A stretch of 64,000 bases of DNA from Bradyrhizobium sp. sGM-13 (GTDB lineage Bacteria; Pseudomonadota; Alphaproteobacteria; Rhizobiales; Xanthobacteraceae): the NCBI RefSeq assembly GCF_018398875.1, contig NZ_JAGWDK010000001.1, positions 1 to 64,000 of the forward strand, given 5' to 3'. The notes under the pieces are model-generated. The model was not told where the DNA came from and did no database searches. It was given only the letters and a program-made list of their open reading frames with translations. This document shows, one piece after another, positions 42,542 to 51,768 of this stretch. Within the stretch, counting starts at the first letter, position 1; every line of letters starts with the position of its first letter. The position numbers and the translations under genes were made by a program.

Positions 42542-43600
42542 ATGGCAGGCCAGCCGATCGGCGACATGGACGTCGAATACGCCACGACGATTGCCGACCG
42601 GGCTATGCGGTTGATGTCGCAGCAGTCAGTCCCTCCCACCCCCACCAATTTCGCCGTCTGGTTCGAATACTCGCTCGGCAGTTCGCTGGCGCTGCGAAAG
42701 ACCATCGACATTCTGATTGCGGGCAAGCGCAAATTCGACCCGGCAACCAACCACGGACTCTACATCACCTATGTGGCGCAGGCCGGCACCGATCCGTTTG
42801 GCGACCTTCCCGATCAATTGGGCGGGCTGATCGAGACCGCGCAACAATTCCTCAACACTGCCGTCACCGACAACCGCAGCCACATCGAGGCGCTCGGTGA
42901 AGTGTCTTCTGAGGCCGCTGCTACCGGCGATCCCCGGACGATCATTGCAAAACTGGTTGATGAATTGTCAAAGGCGACGGCCCGGGCCGCCAAGCTGGAG
43001 GCGAATTTCGCCGCCACGTCGGAGGAACTGGATAGCATCCGCGACTCGCTCAAAGCGGCCGAGCAACGCTCCAACACCGATGCGCTGACCGGGCTGGCCA
43101 ACCGCCACTCGATGGATGAATTCCTTCGCCTCGCCCAGATCGCGGCAATGGAAAAGGACGAGCCGCTCAGCGTCTTCCTGATCGACATCGATCACTTCAA
43201 GAAATTCAACGACGATTATGGCCACCAGGTCGGCGATCAGGTGCTTCGGCTGGTCGCCAAGGTCTTGCAGGAAGGCGTTCGCGAAGTCGATCTCGCCGCC
43301 CGCTACGGCGGCGAGGAGTTGATCGCGGTGCTGCCGGGCGCCGATCTGCAGGCTTGCACGGCCGTTGCCGAACGCATTCGCCGGCGCATTGCCGAAGCGA
43401 AGCTGACACGCCGCGCGACGGGCAAGGAGATCGGCAGCATTACGGTATCAATAGGCGTGTCGCAATTCCGCCTCGCCGAATCCGCGGAAGCCATGATCGA
43501 GCGCTGCGACCGCGGGCTTTATCAAGCCAAGCGACTCGGCCGCAACCGCACGGTGACGGAAACCGAGCTCCAGCTCGAGCCCGAGGCCGGCGCGGCCTAA
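42542..43600 (+). CDS. GGDEF diguanylate cyclase
   Basis: 352 residues, soluble. The N-terminal 175 residues are mainly helical with a coiled coil (LDSIRDSLKAAEQR) leading into GGDEF (~180-345). The active site is GGEEL (256-260), the fold start is DALTGLANRHSMDEFL, and REVD five residues before the site is an intact inhibitory I-site. It should make c-di-GMP and be product-inhibited. No sensor domain is recognised in the N-terminal part. Its position behind fliP and a CtrA-like box suggest a role in switching between motile and sessile states. Confidence 0.9.
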   Translation: MAGQPIGDMDVEYATTIADRAMRLMSQQSVPPTPTNFAVWFEYSLGSSLALRKTIDILIAGKRKFDPATNHGLYITYVAQAGTDPFGDLPDQLGGLIETAQQFLNTAVTDNRSHIEALGEVSSEAAATGDPRTIIAKLVDELSKATARAAKLEANFAATSEELDSIRDSLKAAEQRSNTDALTGLANRHSMDEFLRLAQIAAMEKDEPLSVFLIDIDHFKKFNDDYGHQVGDQVLRLVAKVLQEGVREVDLAARYGGEELIAVLPGADLQACTAVAERIRRRIAEAKLTRRATGKEIGSITVSIGVSQFRLAESAEAMIERCDRGLYQAKRLGRNRTVTETELQLEPEAGAA

Positions 43601-43760
43601 GGCTTTATCCGTTCTGATTAAGCAGAACCGCGCCTTCGTCCTGGGTCGTTTGCAGAGTTGCCTTAATTCGTATGGGAGAAAAAGTCGCTATCCCGCTCCG
43701 GCGCGGAACTATTGCCGCAATCCCGGCTTATCGTGGACGCCCTACAGCCGGGAGTATTCC

Positions 43761-44084
43761 ATGAAGATCGCAGGGATGATTATGGCTGCCGCCGCGGCCC
43801 TCAGCATCGCCGGAACGTCGGCTCTTGCCCAGCAACCGCGTACGGGAATGGTAACGAGAATAGACCGGATCAGCGGCACCATCACAATCAGGGATATGCC
43901 TGAAGGCACCACCGGCGCGAATACCGGCGCTGCAGCCGAAGAATTCAAGATCCAGGATAGCGCGCGGCTGAACGCCCTGCACGCCGGCGACAGGGTCACC
44001 TTCGCCGTAAACGACACGCCGGGGACCAAGACCATCACCAAGATCGACAAGACGGACGCAGTTACGAAGATCGAGAAGAAATGA
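43761..44084 (+). CDS. Periplasmic CusF-like small protein
   Basis: 107 residues with GGGAG before the ATG at 43761 and a signal peptide ending SALAQ. The mature barrel (GMVTRIDRISGTITIRD ... EFKIQDSARLNALHAGDRVTFAVND) has the layout of CusF-type copper-binding proteins, but the Met/Trp/His copper ligands of E. coli CusF are not clearly present. It may be a copper or other metal carrier, or an OB-fold protein with different ligand. Confidence 0.65.
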   Translation: MKIAGMIMAAAAALSIAGTSALAQQPRTGMVTRIDRISGTITIRDMPEGTTGANTGAAAEEFKIQDSARLNALHAGDRVTFAVNDTPGTKTITKIDKTDAVTKIEKK

Positions 44085-44145
44085 GGCGAAGCAGCATCCC
44101 ACTTTGTGATGCATTGCTTCCATCAAAACAGCGAGGCCCGGAGTG

Positions 44146-44190
44146 CCCTAAGTAGAATGACGTTTCTTCGAAACGTCATTCTACTTAGGG
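44146..44190. terminator. Perfect 21-bp inverted repeat hairpin
   Basis: CCCTAAGTAGAATGACGTTTC and its exact reverse complement are separated by TTC. Outer blocks CCCGGA (44137) and TCCGGG (44198) extend the pairing. It stands 62 bp past the CusF-like stop codon, so it would end that transcript on the plus strand, but there is no T run and the stem is longer and more perfect than usual terminators. It could also be the mark of a mobile element. Confidence 0.6.
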
Positions 44191-44302
44191 AGTCCGGGCA
44201 TCGTCACCAGAGCCGCCCCATCCGGAACAAGGAGCCGCTCGGCATAAAGCGCACCTGAGGGCAATCCGGCCGGTGTTGCCTTGATCTGCCGCAAATCACC
44301 CG
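44191..44302 (-). other. Gap with a possible coding remnant
   Basis: In the minus-strand frame from about 44300 down to a stop near 44165 the sequence reads like a protein end (DLRQIKATPAGLPSGALYAE..., ending in MPGLPK). No start or ribosome site exists, so it is at most a gene remnant. Confidence 0.25.
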
Positions 44303-44527
44303 CTAGCGTGCCGAGCGCCCGAGCGAAGCGCGAATTTCGGCGGCCGCCTCGTCGCAATACTCGTTCAACTTCTGGAATCGTTGCTGCAGCGCCAAGAGTT
44401 TGACGGCGCGTTTCGCCGGCCCTCCCCGATCAATATTAAATTTGTCGGCGGGCGATGGGCGGGACGCGGCGGCCTCTGCGGTTGCCAGCGCTGCTTGCGA
44501 TATATCGCGACCGTTGGTGGAAGACAT
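44303..44527 (-). CDS. Small helical hypothetical protein
   Basis: 74 residues from the ATG at 44527, with GAGG eight bases upstream. Helix-rich: SQAALATAEAAAS then AKRAVKLLALQQRFQKLNEYCDEAAAEIRASLG. No membrane helix. Could be a DNA- or protein-binding small helix bundle. The 264 bp on the 5' side (44528-44791) shows no further gene; open frames there lack ribosome sites. Confidence 0.55.
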   Translation of the reverse strand: MSSTNGRDISQAALATAEAAASRPSPADKFNIDRGGPAKRAVKLLALQQRFQKLNEYCDEAAAEIRASLGRSAR

Positions 44528-44791
44528 TTTGCACGCCTCACAAATGCGCAATCCGACCGGACTCGGTCCGGTGGACTTTCCGTGGAGTGACGCGCCAGCG
44601 TTGCGAGTTTGCACCTTGCAGTGTGTTGGTTGGATGCCCGGCCGGGATCGATTTGGTGGCAGAACACGGACACCGGCGGCGAATGAGTGGCATAACCTCG
44701 TAGTCTTACGGACTTTCTGTCCACGATTAGGATGCAATCGGCAACCAGCATTGCTGAATTGAGTCGTTTGTTGCTTCAGCGATAGTTCGAT

Positions 44792-45052
44792 ATGCCCGCC
44801 CAACCTTCAGAAACCGGTCTGCCGCCGCGCTGCGAGATCTGCGGCGGTGGTACGGTCCAGATCGGAAAGCTGCCCCGGATCGGACTGCGTCCTCTCGTTT
44901 ACGTTTATAAGTGCGAGACCTGCAACCAGATCACTTCGATCGAGCCCGAGCGGCAGGACAGCCCCACCATCAGCCCTACCGTCACCCCGCCGATGCCGAA
45001 GCCGCGCAGCAAGAAGGCTCCGCACAGGGTCCCCCGGCGACAGCCACACTGA
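44792..45052 (+). CDS. Small zinc-ribbon protein
   Basis: 86 residues. CEICGGGTVQIGKL and YKCETCNQI give two CxxC pairs, a typical zinc ribbon; the tail is basic and Pro-rich (KPRSKKAPHRVPRRQPH), maybe nucleic-acid binding. No ribosome site stronger than TTCGATATG. Short proteins of this form are common in Bradyrhizobium; role unknown. Confidence 0.65.
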   Translation: MPAQPSETGLPPRCEICGGGTVQIGKLPRIGLRPLVYVYKCETCNQITSIEPERQDSPTISPTVTPPMPKPRSKKAPHRVPRRQPH

Positions 45053-45178
45053 CCGCCGGCTCCAGAGCGCGACTTTCCTAATTCCTGAAAATGCCGCGAT
45101 TGCGGCTGGACCGGGTTCCATCCCAGGAACGCCGCATGTATAGCTTCGGCCAAACTCCACATGAAGAAGAGGCAGGGC

Positions 45179-46573
45179 ATGTCCGAGGGCTTCATTGACA
45201 AACTGCACAACGCGCTCGGCAAGGGCGCGGTGCTATCAGGCGCTGACATCGACGCGCGGTATCACCACGACCTCGCCGGCAATCCGGTGCCCAAGCCGCG
45301 CGCAGTCGTCCGCCCGAAGACGACCGAGGACGTCTCCCTGCTGCTGCGGCTCTGTCACCGCGAAGGCGTGCCGGTTACGACGCAGGGCGGCATGACCGGG
45401 CTGGTGCGCGGCGCGCTGCCGAATGCGGACGAAATTGTGCTGTCGATGGAGCGCATGAACAGCGTCGAAGAGGTCGATGCCTCAGCCGGCGTCGCCATCG
45501 CGCAGGCCGGCACGCCACTGCAAAAACTGCAAGAGCGTGTCGAGCAGGACGGCCTGATGTTTCCGCTCGACCTCGGCGCGCGCGGCAGTTGCACCATCGG
45601 CGGCAACATCTCGACCAATGCCGGCGGCAACCGCGTCATCCGTTACGGCATGATGCGCGACCTGATTCTCGGCCTTGAGGTCGTCACCGCCGACGGCACC
45701 GTTCTGAAGGGCCTGCGCAAATACATCAAGAACAACACCGGCATCGACTTAAAGCAGCTTTTCATTGGCAGCGAAGGCATCCTCGGCGTCGTGACACGTG
45801 CTGCGCTGCGTGTCTTTCCCGCGCCCGCGGAGCGGCAGGTGGCGCTGTGCGCCCTGCCTTCGTTCGGCCAGGTCATGGCATTCCTGAAGCTGGCGCGAAA
45901 ATCGCTCGGCGGCGATCTGAGCGCGTTCGAGGTGATGTGGAATGCCTACTACCGCCAGACGGTCGAGCGTGTGAAGGGCGTGGTTGGCCCGCTGCCGACC
46001 CACCATCCCTTCTATGTGCTGCTGGAGGCCTCAGGAAGCGACGCTGAACGCATTCGGGACGGCCTCGAGAAGGTGCTGGAGACGGCGATGGGAGATAATT
46101 TGATCCTCGACGCCACGCTTTCGACCTCGAACGCGTCCGTGGCTGCGATCTGGCGCATCCGCGATTCCAGCGTCGAACTCGGTCGCAGCTTTCCATTCAC
46201 GGCACGGATGGGGTTCGATGTCAGTGTGGCCATCGACAGGATGGAGGAATATGCGGATACGCTGGATGCACGCGTCAAAGCGATCGATCCGCAAGCCTTC
46301 ACCATCGTGATGGGACACGTCGGCGACGGCAATTTGCATCCCAGCGTGTATCACGAACATACGCCTGACAAGCACGATGAGTTCGAGAAGCTGGTCTACG
46401 ACCTCACGGGTGAGTTCGGCGGCTCGATCTCGGCCGAACACGGCATCGGCATCCTCAGGCGACCCTATCTGAAAATGAGTCGCACCGAAGAGGAAATCGA
46501 AACCATGCGCACGCTCAAGCGCGCGCTCGACCCGAAGAACATCCTGAACCCGGGGCGAATTTTTACGGTGTGA
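45179..46573 (+). CDS. FAD-linked oxidase (GlcD/D-2-hydroxyacid dehydrogenase type)
   Basis: 464 residues; GAGGCAGGGC precedes the ATG at 45179, better than the ATG six codons earlier. FAD_binding_4 half: PVTTQGGMTGLVRGALP, TIGGNISTNAGGNRVIRYGMMRDLILGLEVVTADGTVL; C-terminal half: MGHVGDGNLHPSVYH and SISAEHGIGILRRPYLKMSRTEEEIETMRTLKRALDPKNILNPGR. Relatives oxidise glycolate, D-lactate or D-2-hydroxyglutarate and pass electrons to quinone or cytochrome. The single-gene form is closest to D-2-hydroxyacid dehydrogenases; exact substrate open. Confidence 0.87.
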   Translation: MSEGFIDKLHNALGKGAVLSGADIDARYHHDLAGNPVPKPRAVVRPKTTEDVSLLLRLCHREGVPVTTQGGMTGLVRGALPNADEIVLSMERMNSVEEVDASAGVAIAQAGTPLQKLQERVEQDGLMFPLDLGARGSCTIGGNISTNAGGNRVIRYGMMRDLILGLEVVTADGTVLKGLRKYIKNNTGIDLKQLFIGSEGILGVVTRAALRVFPAPAERQVALCALPSFGQVMAFLKLARKSLGGDLSAFEVMWNAYYRQTVERVKGVVGPLPTHHPFYVLLEASGSDAERIRDGLEKVLETAMGDNLILDATLSTSNASVAAIWRIRDSSVELGRSFPFTARMGFDVSVAIDRMEEYADTLDARVKAIDPQAFTIVMGHVGDGNLHPSVYHEHTPDKHDEFEKLVYDLTGEFGGSISAEHGIGILRRPYLKMSRTEEEIETMRTLKRALDPKNILNPGRIFTV

Positions 46574-46606
46574 AGGTGCTTGGCGATCGCATATCGAACG
46601 TCAGGT

Positions 46607-46957
46607 CTACGAACTGATGCCGAGGTGATCGTCGGCCGCAGAAGCAGGTGGCGGCCTGGCCGGCAAGTTGTCCGGAGCCGGCTGTATCGGGATATGCTTG
46701 GTGAATATCCGGATGACACGGCCTTTGATGGGCGGCAGCTTGTCGAAGAGATCGGACGCGATCTCCTCCACCGCGCCCCGCAAGGCTAGGAACTGCGCCT
46801 GCCTTGCGATGCTCTCGGTGCCCCTGACACCTCCGAGTTCATCCATCGCGGCATCGCTGATCTGGCATTCGACCGTCTCGCCGTCGTTCAGCATGGTGAA
46901 CTTGAACGCAAGGCGTTCTCTGTCATGTCCAACAATTCTGTCCCGGGTCAACGGCAT
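46607..46957 (-). CDS. DUF1488-like small protein
   Basis: 116 residues. The part LAFKFTMLNDGETVECQISDAAMDELGG fits the DUF1488 family (small cytosolic proteins with V.F...DG..V.C.IS motif); it continues with a helical region and a Pro/Ala-rich end. Converges with the FAD-linked oxidase gene. Function unknown. Confidence 0.65.
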   Translation of the reverse strand: MPLTRDRIVGHDRERLAFKFTMLNDGETVECQISDAAMDELGGVRGTESIARQAQFLALRGAVEEIASDLFDKLPPIKGRVIRIFTKHIPIQPAPDNLPARPPPASAADDHLGISS

Positions 46958-47066
46958 CGAACGATCAGCTTTGAACGGTAGGCGTGGCTAGAAGCGGGTG
47001 AGAAGGCGCCGGAGCTTCGTATTGCGCCAACACGTCAAAAATTGGCCGAACCTGCGGCCAAATCCA

Positions 47067-47866
47067 CTACCTCGCTGCGTTATCGGGCTCATTGGAATAG
47101 GCGTGGTCGTCTGCGCGGTATGGCTGTTGGGACTCGCCCTCGTGCGCCGACCACCATTCGAGCTTGGTATGGCTGCGCACCAGCGCGATCGGGACTTTCC
47201 AACGTCGCGCCCAGCTCACAACCCGGCGGATCCGCCCCGAGCCCGTCGAGAAGCAGGTCGTGTCGAAAATCACGAGATCGAGGCGCGGCCTTGCACAATG
47301 CAGGGTCGCCTCGAATGCGGCAGCGGGCGTGCATGAATCGAACAGAAGAATTCGCGGTCGATCAGCACAAAATGCGACCTCGTCGGGCGAGCTTTCCAGC
47401 CGGACCAAGCGAAACTGACGTGCATGATTTTCGATGAGCTCCAGGGTCTCGCCATAGGCGCCAGGCAAAACCAGAATGTCCGCCTCAGATACCAAGCGTG
47501 CGAAGGCCAGCAGCAGTGCCGATATCGCCGCCATCCCCGAGGACGTATAGATGGTCTGGTTCGCCAATGTCGAATGGTCGAACTGGTAAAAGGATGGGCC
47601 GCGCACTTCGAGGTCTGCGCGCTGATAATCGTAGCTGAACGTGAACGGTCCGGCGCGCAGCCGGCCCGGATGTGCCCAGGCTGTTTCCGTGAACGCCCAA
47701 TCGTGCAGCGCATGTTGGGCCTTCAGGGCCGCGGCGATGTGAAATTTTGTCCAATCACCTCGGCCACCGAGGTCGGACACCGCAGCGCCAAAGGAGTGTC
47801 GAGGAAACCGTTCAGCAACGTGATTTCCTCGTATTTCCTGTCGAGATAAGCCTCAACTGTTTCCAT
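47067..47866 (-). pseudogene. Frameshifted remnant of a PLP-dependent enzyme gene
   Basis: Two overlapping minus-strand frames continue one protein. Frame 1 starts METVEAYLDRKYEEITLLNGFL at 47866 and runs to LALRCP; frame 2 takes up at SDLGGRGDWTKFHIAAALKAQ and continues with TSSGMAAISALLLAF, DILVLPGAYGETLELI, LDLVIFDTTCFSTGSG and RSHTKLE. This is the large domain of a fold-type I PLP enzyme (Cys/Met-metabolism-like), with the cofactor Lys in SHTKLE. After it the reading is broken and the small domain is missing. A one-base deletion near 47775 plus 3' loss explains it. A sequencing error could mimic the first but not the second defect. Confidence 0.55.
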
Positions 47867-48009
47867 GGCTGGTTTCGACCGACCATGCCTTGCGATAACG
47901 TGCCGGGAGGGCATTGGGTCCACGCCACAGAAAATGCATCGGCGGTCGGGCGAGCAAGCCGTCTCCGACTTCAAACTGCGAGCAATTCACCGGGGGAACG
48001 AAGTCGGCG

Positions 48010-51000
48010 CTATCTTGCCGCGCCGATCCGCTTGATGCCGGCAATGGCCGGTAAGGCGCCGGTGTGAACCGGCTCGCCCCTGGAGATTTCCGGCGACAGC
48101 GGTGCGCGGGCGGTGGCATCCGGGAAGCGGATCCTCATTTCGCGGATGAAGCCGTCGAGCGTGTCGACGCTGGCGGCCATCTTGGCAATCAGAGCGAACT
48201 CGGCGCTGTTGGAAGCGGCCGGCTTGCTCGCGGTCTCGAACGCGAACCGATCGGCCTCGCCGATCATCAGGGGCGCGTATTTCTCGCGGAAACGGGCTAG
48301 GCCGATCGCATCCTCGGCCAGCGCATAGCCAACCACGGCACGGACTATGTCGCTCTTCTCGGCGGCATTCAGCGGTTTGAAGTCCCGCCAGCGGTCGGCG
48401 TAATACAATTCGATCTGTTCGGAAGCCTCCCGCCACTGCCGCGACGCCCAATAGATGTCGGAGCGCAGCCGGATCGCTTCGCGGCCGGTGAGGTTGGAGA
48501 TGATATCGAGCCCGAGGTCATGGCGACCGACATCGCTCTGCGCCCGCGCCTCCAGTAGTAGCCGCTGCTGACGCAATTCGCCGGACAGATCGGAGATCCG
48601 AGTCAGGCGCAGTGCTGTGATCGCCCGGTCCGGCTTGCGGTTGGCAAGGTAGACCATGGCAAGCCGGGCCGCCACCTGCGCGCGCGCGGCGCCCTCCAGG
48701 CGTTTGTCGACCTGGTACTGCAACAGTTCGGCGGCCTGGTCGAGCAGGTCGACAGCGGCCAGCCGGTCCGCGAGGCGCCGGATCATTTCATCGCCGCGCC
48801 GGCCGATCGGCGTCAATTCGCGATACTCATAGAACATGGCGAGCGCATCGACCGGCTTCATGTCGTCGCCCTTCTGGCCGAGATAGAGGTCCGTGAACAG
48901 CGCGGACGCCGCATCCTGGCCCTGGCGCGACAGTTCGGAGTTGGGCTGCAGCTTCGTAGCGGTCTTGGCGGCGGAGAGCGCCTCGGCATAACGGCCGTTT
49001 TCGGCATAGAGCTGCGTCAGCTTGTTCAATGCCTTCAGCTCGATCGCGTCGCCGCGCCAGATCACTGACAAGGTCTCTAGTTCGCGTATCAACTCGGCTT
49101 GACCGAGTTCGCCGCGCCGGTGCCGCAGCAGGGCCTGCAGCAGACTCGCCTCTGCCGATGCCTCCCGGTCGCCGGACTGCGCCGCGAACCTGTAGGCGTC
49201 GAGCGCATCCTTGTCGTGCCCCAATGCCTCGGCAAGACGCCCGCGCAGCACGGCGATCTCGGGCTTCATCTCGTTGGGAATGCCGATCACTTCCAACTCG
49301 CTGCGCCGCCGCGAGGCCCCGCCATAATCCTTTACCTCGAGCGAGGCCCGCATCGCGTCGGTAATGATGATGCGCTGCAGTTCGAGCGGCAGCGCGGCGA
49401 TCGAGAATTCGGCGTTCTTGAACTTTTCACGCGCGTCCACCCATTTTTCCTGGCGGGCGGAGGCGAACCCTTTCCACAATTGGGAATCGTGGCCGTTGCC
49501 GATCGCCGGATTGGCAAGGTCCTTCAGCGCGTGCTCGGGATGGCCAATCAAGATGCTGGCGACCGCATGCACCATCAGCACGGCGCCGTCTTCGTTCCCG
49601 GGGTTTGTTTCGGAGAGGATGAGGTTGGTCACCCCTCTCGCCTCCTGATACATGCCGCGCGACATGTAGAAGTTCGCTAGTTCGAGGCGAGCGTGTGTCT
49701 TTTGCTCAGGGCCTGCGGCGGCGGCCGCCTTGATCAGCGCATCCAGCCGGGCAAGAAATTTTTCTTCCCGGTTCTTGCGCCATTCATCGGCGTCGAACAG
49801 CGGCCTGACCGCCGCGGTGGCACGTTCAGCCGCGACGTCGGCGGATGACAGCGTCAATCCGCCGGGCCGGCCGAGCATCACCTTGTCGGCGCCGACTTCG
49901 GCGTTGATGTCATCGGAATTCGGATGAACGACCACGCCGTGCACCGATTCCAATAGCGACAGCTCGACGAAATCCTGCCGCTTGATAAGGCCGCGGGTCG
50001 GTGGCGGCGCGGTCACCACCCACAGCGTATCGCCTGCGTCGGGATCGACCAGCCGGTGCATCGCGCCGGGATTGGCCAGCGGCACAGTGACATTGGCAAG
50101 CGCGGGATCGGTAATATTCCGCAGCACCATGAGCGGCAGCGGCGGTGTCTGGCCGCGGTCGGCGAAGGTCAGCGTCCACTCGGCGCCGTTGGCGCGGCCT
50201 TCGCTTTCGAGCGAAGGGATCTGCGGCCGATTGAGGCGGATGCGGACGGCCTGGCCCTTTTCGAGCGGCAACCGGCTGACATCGCCGATGATGGCGCCGC
50301 CCTTGCTGCGGATCGGCTCGATATCGACCGGCTTGGTCTGGTCGAATACCAGCCATACCGTGTCGGCACGGCGAAACAGCGCAGCCGGGGTCGGCGCGGC
50401 AAAGGAGAACGTCACGCGCAGGCCGTCACTGTCACGCCTTGCCTCGACGGCGGGGGTCTTGTCCTTGGCACCACTTTCCGGCGGCTCCACGGAAGACTGA
50501 GCCTGCTTGGATGCCACGGACCTTGGCGCTTCCGCCGCGGCGGCCTGCACCGGTTCGGCGGGCTGCACCGCTTTCGCGACTGCCGCCGGAGACGACGTCT
50601 TTTCCGGTGCAGCGGCCATCTTCTCGGTCGGAGGGATAGCGTTGCCATTGGCCGGCGGCGCCTTTTCGAGGCCAGGCATTGCGACCTCCGCAGCGGCCGG
50701 TGCTTCGTTCGCCTGCGCGGGCTTGATTTCGATCCTGGCCTGTTCGGCAATCATCTCCGACGTGACGGGCGGAATCTCGGCCGGCTGCTGTAGTGGCGGC
50801 GATTCCTTCAGCGCCTTATCGCGCGCGATCCGCGAGGCGGGTCCTGGCTTGGCCGGCACGACCGGTTTGGCCGCGGCCTGCGGCTCGGCCAGCGCGGGCT
50901 TTTCCGGCTGCTGGAAGGCGACGTCGATCACATAGTTCTTTTCCTCGCGGAAGGAATACACGTCGACCTCGCCGATCAGCAGAACGTCGACGGCGGAAGA

Positions 51001-51768
51001 ATCGACGTCGGCGCGCTGGTTGATCGAGGCGATGTTGGGCGGCGCCGCCACCTTCGCGTCCGCCAGGTCGAAATTGAGCACGCTGTTGAACTGCAGCGTC
51101 AGCTTCTGATCGTTCAGCACCGACGAGACGTTGACGCCGTCGGGCATCTCGAACACGAAGCGGACGAAAGTCGGCTGCACCGAGGCACGGACACGCACCG
51201 GCGGCCTCTTTTTCGCGGACGCCACCGCAAGCTGCGCGCGGAGCGCGCGCTCGGCGGCCCGTGCCCGCTCCGCCAGTTCGCGAACGACCGCGGCAGGAAG
51301 CGGGGGCGGCGGCCCGGTCCAGCTATCGGGCAGGAAGTCGACGAAGATCCGCTCCCCCGCCGTCATGGTGTTGACGGTTGCCCGCCGCGCCAGCGACAGC
51401 CGGATCGCGGTGCCGTCGGGATCGCGCCGCGCCGAGCCGACATAATCGGGGACGGCGTCCGACAGTTTGTCGACGGGAATATCCACCGGGCGCTTGAAGC
51501 GGATGATAATGATCGAACCCGCGGTCGAAACGTCGGATTCGACGTCCTCGGCCAGTTTCAATACCAGCCGCGCGAAGCCGCCTCCGGACGTGAACGTGGC
51601 CTCCCCTCGGACCGGATCGTCAGCACGGCAGGGCTGCGAAAGCGTCAGGCCGGCGAATAACAAAGCAACAGCAAGGGGCTGGCCAAGATAGTTGTGAAGG
51701 CAATGCCGCGCCGCCTGCGCCAATGCGCGGCCCGGCGACCCAGTTTCAGCGGCAGCCCTTCGCCCCAT
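48010..51768 (-). CDS. Large exported AMIN-like/helical-repeat protein, probably motility-linked
   Basis: 1252 residues. An N-terminal hydrophobic segment (PLAVALLFAGLTLSQPCRA) exports or anchors it. Then come AMIN-like beta regions (~55-150 and ~195-290: ARLVLKLAEDVESDVS, GTAIRLSLARRATVNTM, FVRFVFEMPDGVNVSSVLN), a Pro/Ala/Lys-rich linker (~300-440), another beta region (~450-560) and a long C-terminal solenoid of TPR/SEL1-like helices (~680-1230). AMIN domains bind peptidoglycan or place proteins at envelope sites. A perfect CtrA box is 77 bp upstream, and motE, fliM and fliL lie 1 kb away, so a role in flagellar or polar envelope assembly is likely. Not recognised as a named protein. Confidence 0.75.
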   Translation of the reverse strand: MGRRAAAETGSPGRALAQAARHCLHNYLGQPLAVALLFAGLTLSQPCRADDPVRGEATFTSGGGFARLVLKLAEDVESDVSTAGSIIIIRFKRPVDIPVDKLSDAVPDYVGSARRDPDGTAIRLSLARRATVNTMTAGERIFVDFLPDSWTGPPPPLPAAVVRELAERARAAERALRAQLAVASAKKRPPVRVRASVQPTFVRFVFEMPDGVNVSSVLNDQKLTLQFNSVLNFDLADAKVAAPPNIASINQRADVDSSAVDVLLIGEVDVYSFREEKNYVIDVAFQQPEKPALAEPQAAAKPVVPAKPGPASRIARDKALKESPPLQQPAEIPPVTSEMIAEQARIEIKPAQANEAPAAAEVAMPGLEKAPPANGNAIPPTEKMAAAPEKTSSPAAVAKAVQPAEPVQAAAAEAPRSVASKQAQSSVEPPESGAKDKTPAVEARRDSDGLRVTFSFAAPTPAALFRRADTVWLVFDQTKPVDIEPIRSKGGAIIGDVSRLPLEKGQAVRIRLNRPQIPSLESEGRANGAEWTLTFADRGQTPPLPLMVLRNITDPALANVTVPLANPGAMHRLVDPDAGDTLWVVTAPPPTRGLIKRQDFVELSLLESVHGVVVHPNSDDINAEVGADKVMLGRPGGLTLSSADVAAERATAAVRPLFDADEWRKNREEKFLARLDALIKAAAAAGPEQKTHARLELANFYMSRGMYQEARGVTNLILSETNPGNEDGAVLMVHAVASILIGHPEHALKDLANPAIGNGHDSQLWKGFASARQEKWVDAREKFKNAEFSIAALPLELQRIIITDAMRASLEVKDYGGASRRRSELEVIGIPNEMKPEIAVLRGRLAEALGHDKDALDAYRFAAQSGDREASAEASLLQALLRHRRGELGQAELIRELETLSVIWRGDAIELKALNKLTQLYAENGRYAEALSAAKTATKLQPNSELSRQGQDAASALFTDLYLGQKGDDMKPVDALAMFYEYRELTPIGRRGDEMIRRLADRLAAVDLLDQAAELLQYQVDKRLEGAARAQVAARLAMVYLANRKPDRAITALRLTRISDLSGELRQQRLLLEARAQSDVGRHDLGLDIISNLTGREAIRLRSDIYWASRQWREASEQIELYYADRWRDFKPLNAAEKSDIVRAVVGYALAEDAIGLARFREKYAPLMIGEADRFAFETASKPAASNSAEFALIAKMAASVDTLDGFIREMRIRFPDATARAPLSPEISRGEPVHTGALPAIAGIKRIGAAR

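Noticed and set aside
46998..47336. 112-codon plus-strand frame with one hydrophobic segment
   Set aside because: GTG start without ribosome site, and it overlaps the PLP-enzyme remnant on the other strand. The hydrophobic stretch (CVIGLIGIGVVVCAVWLLGL) may be chance.
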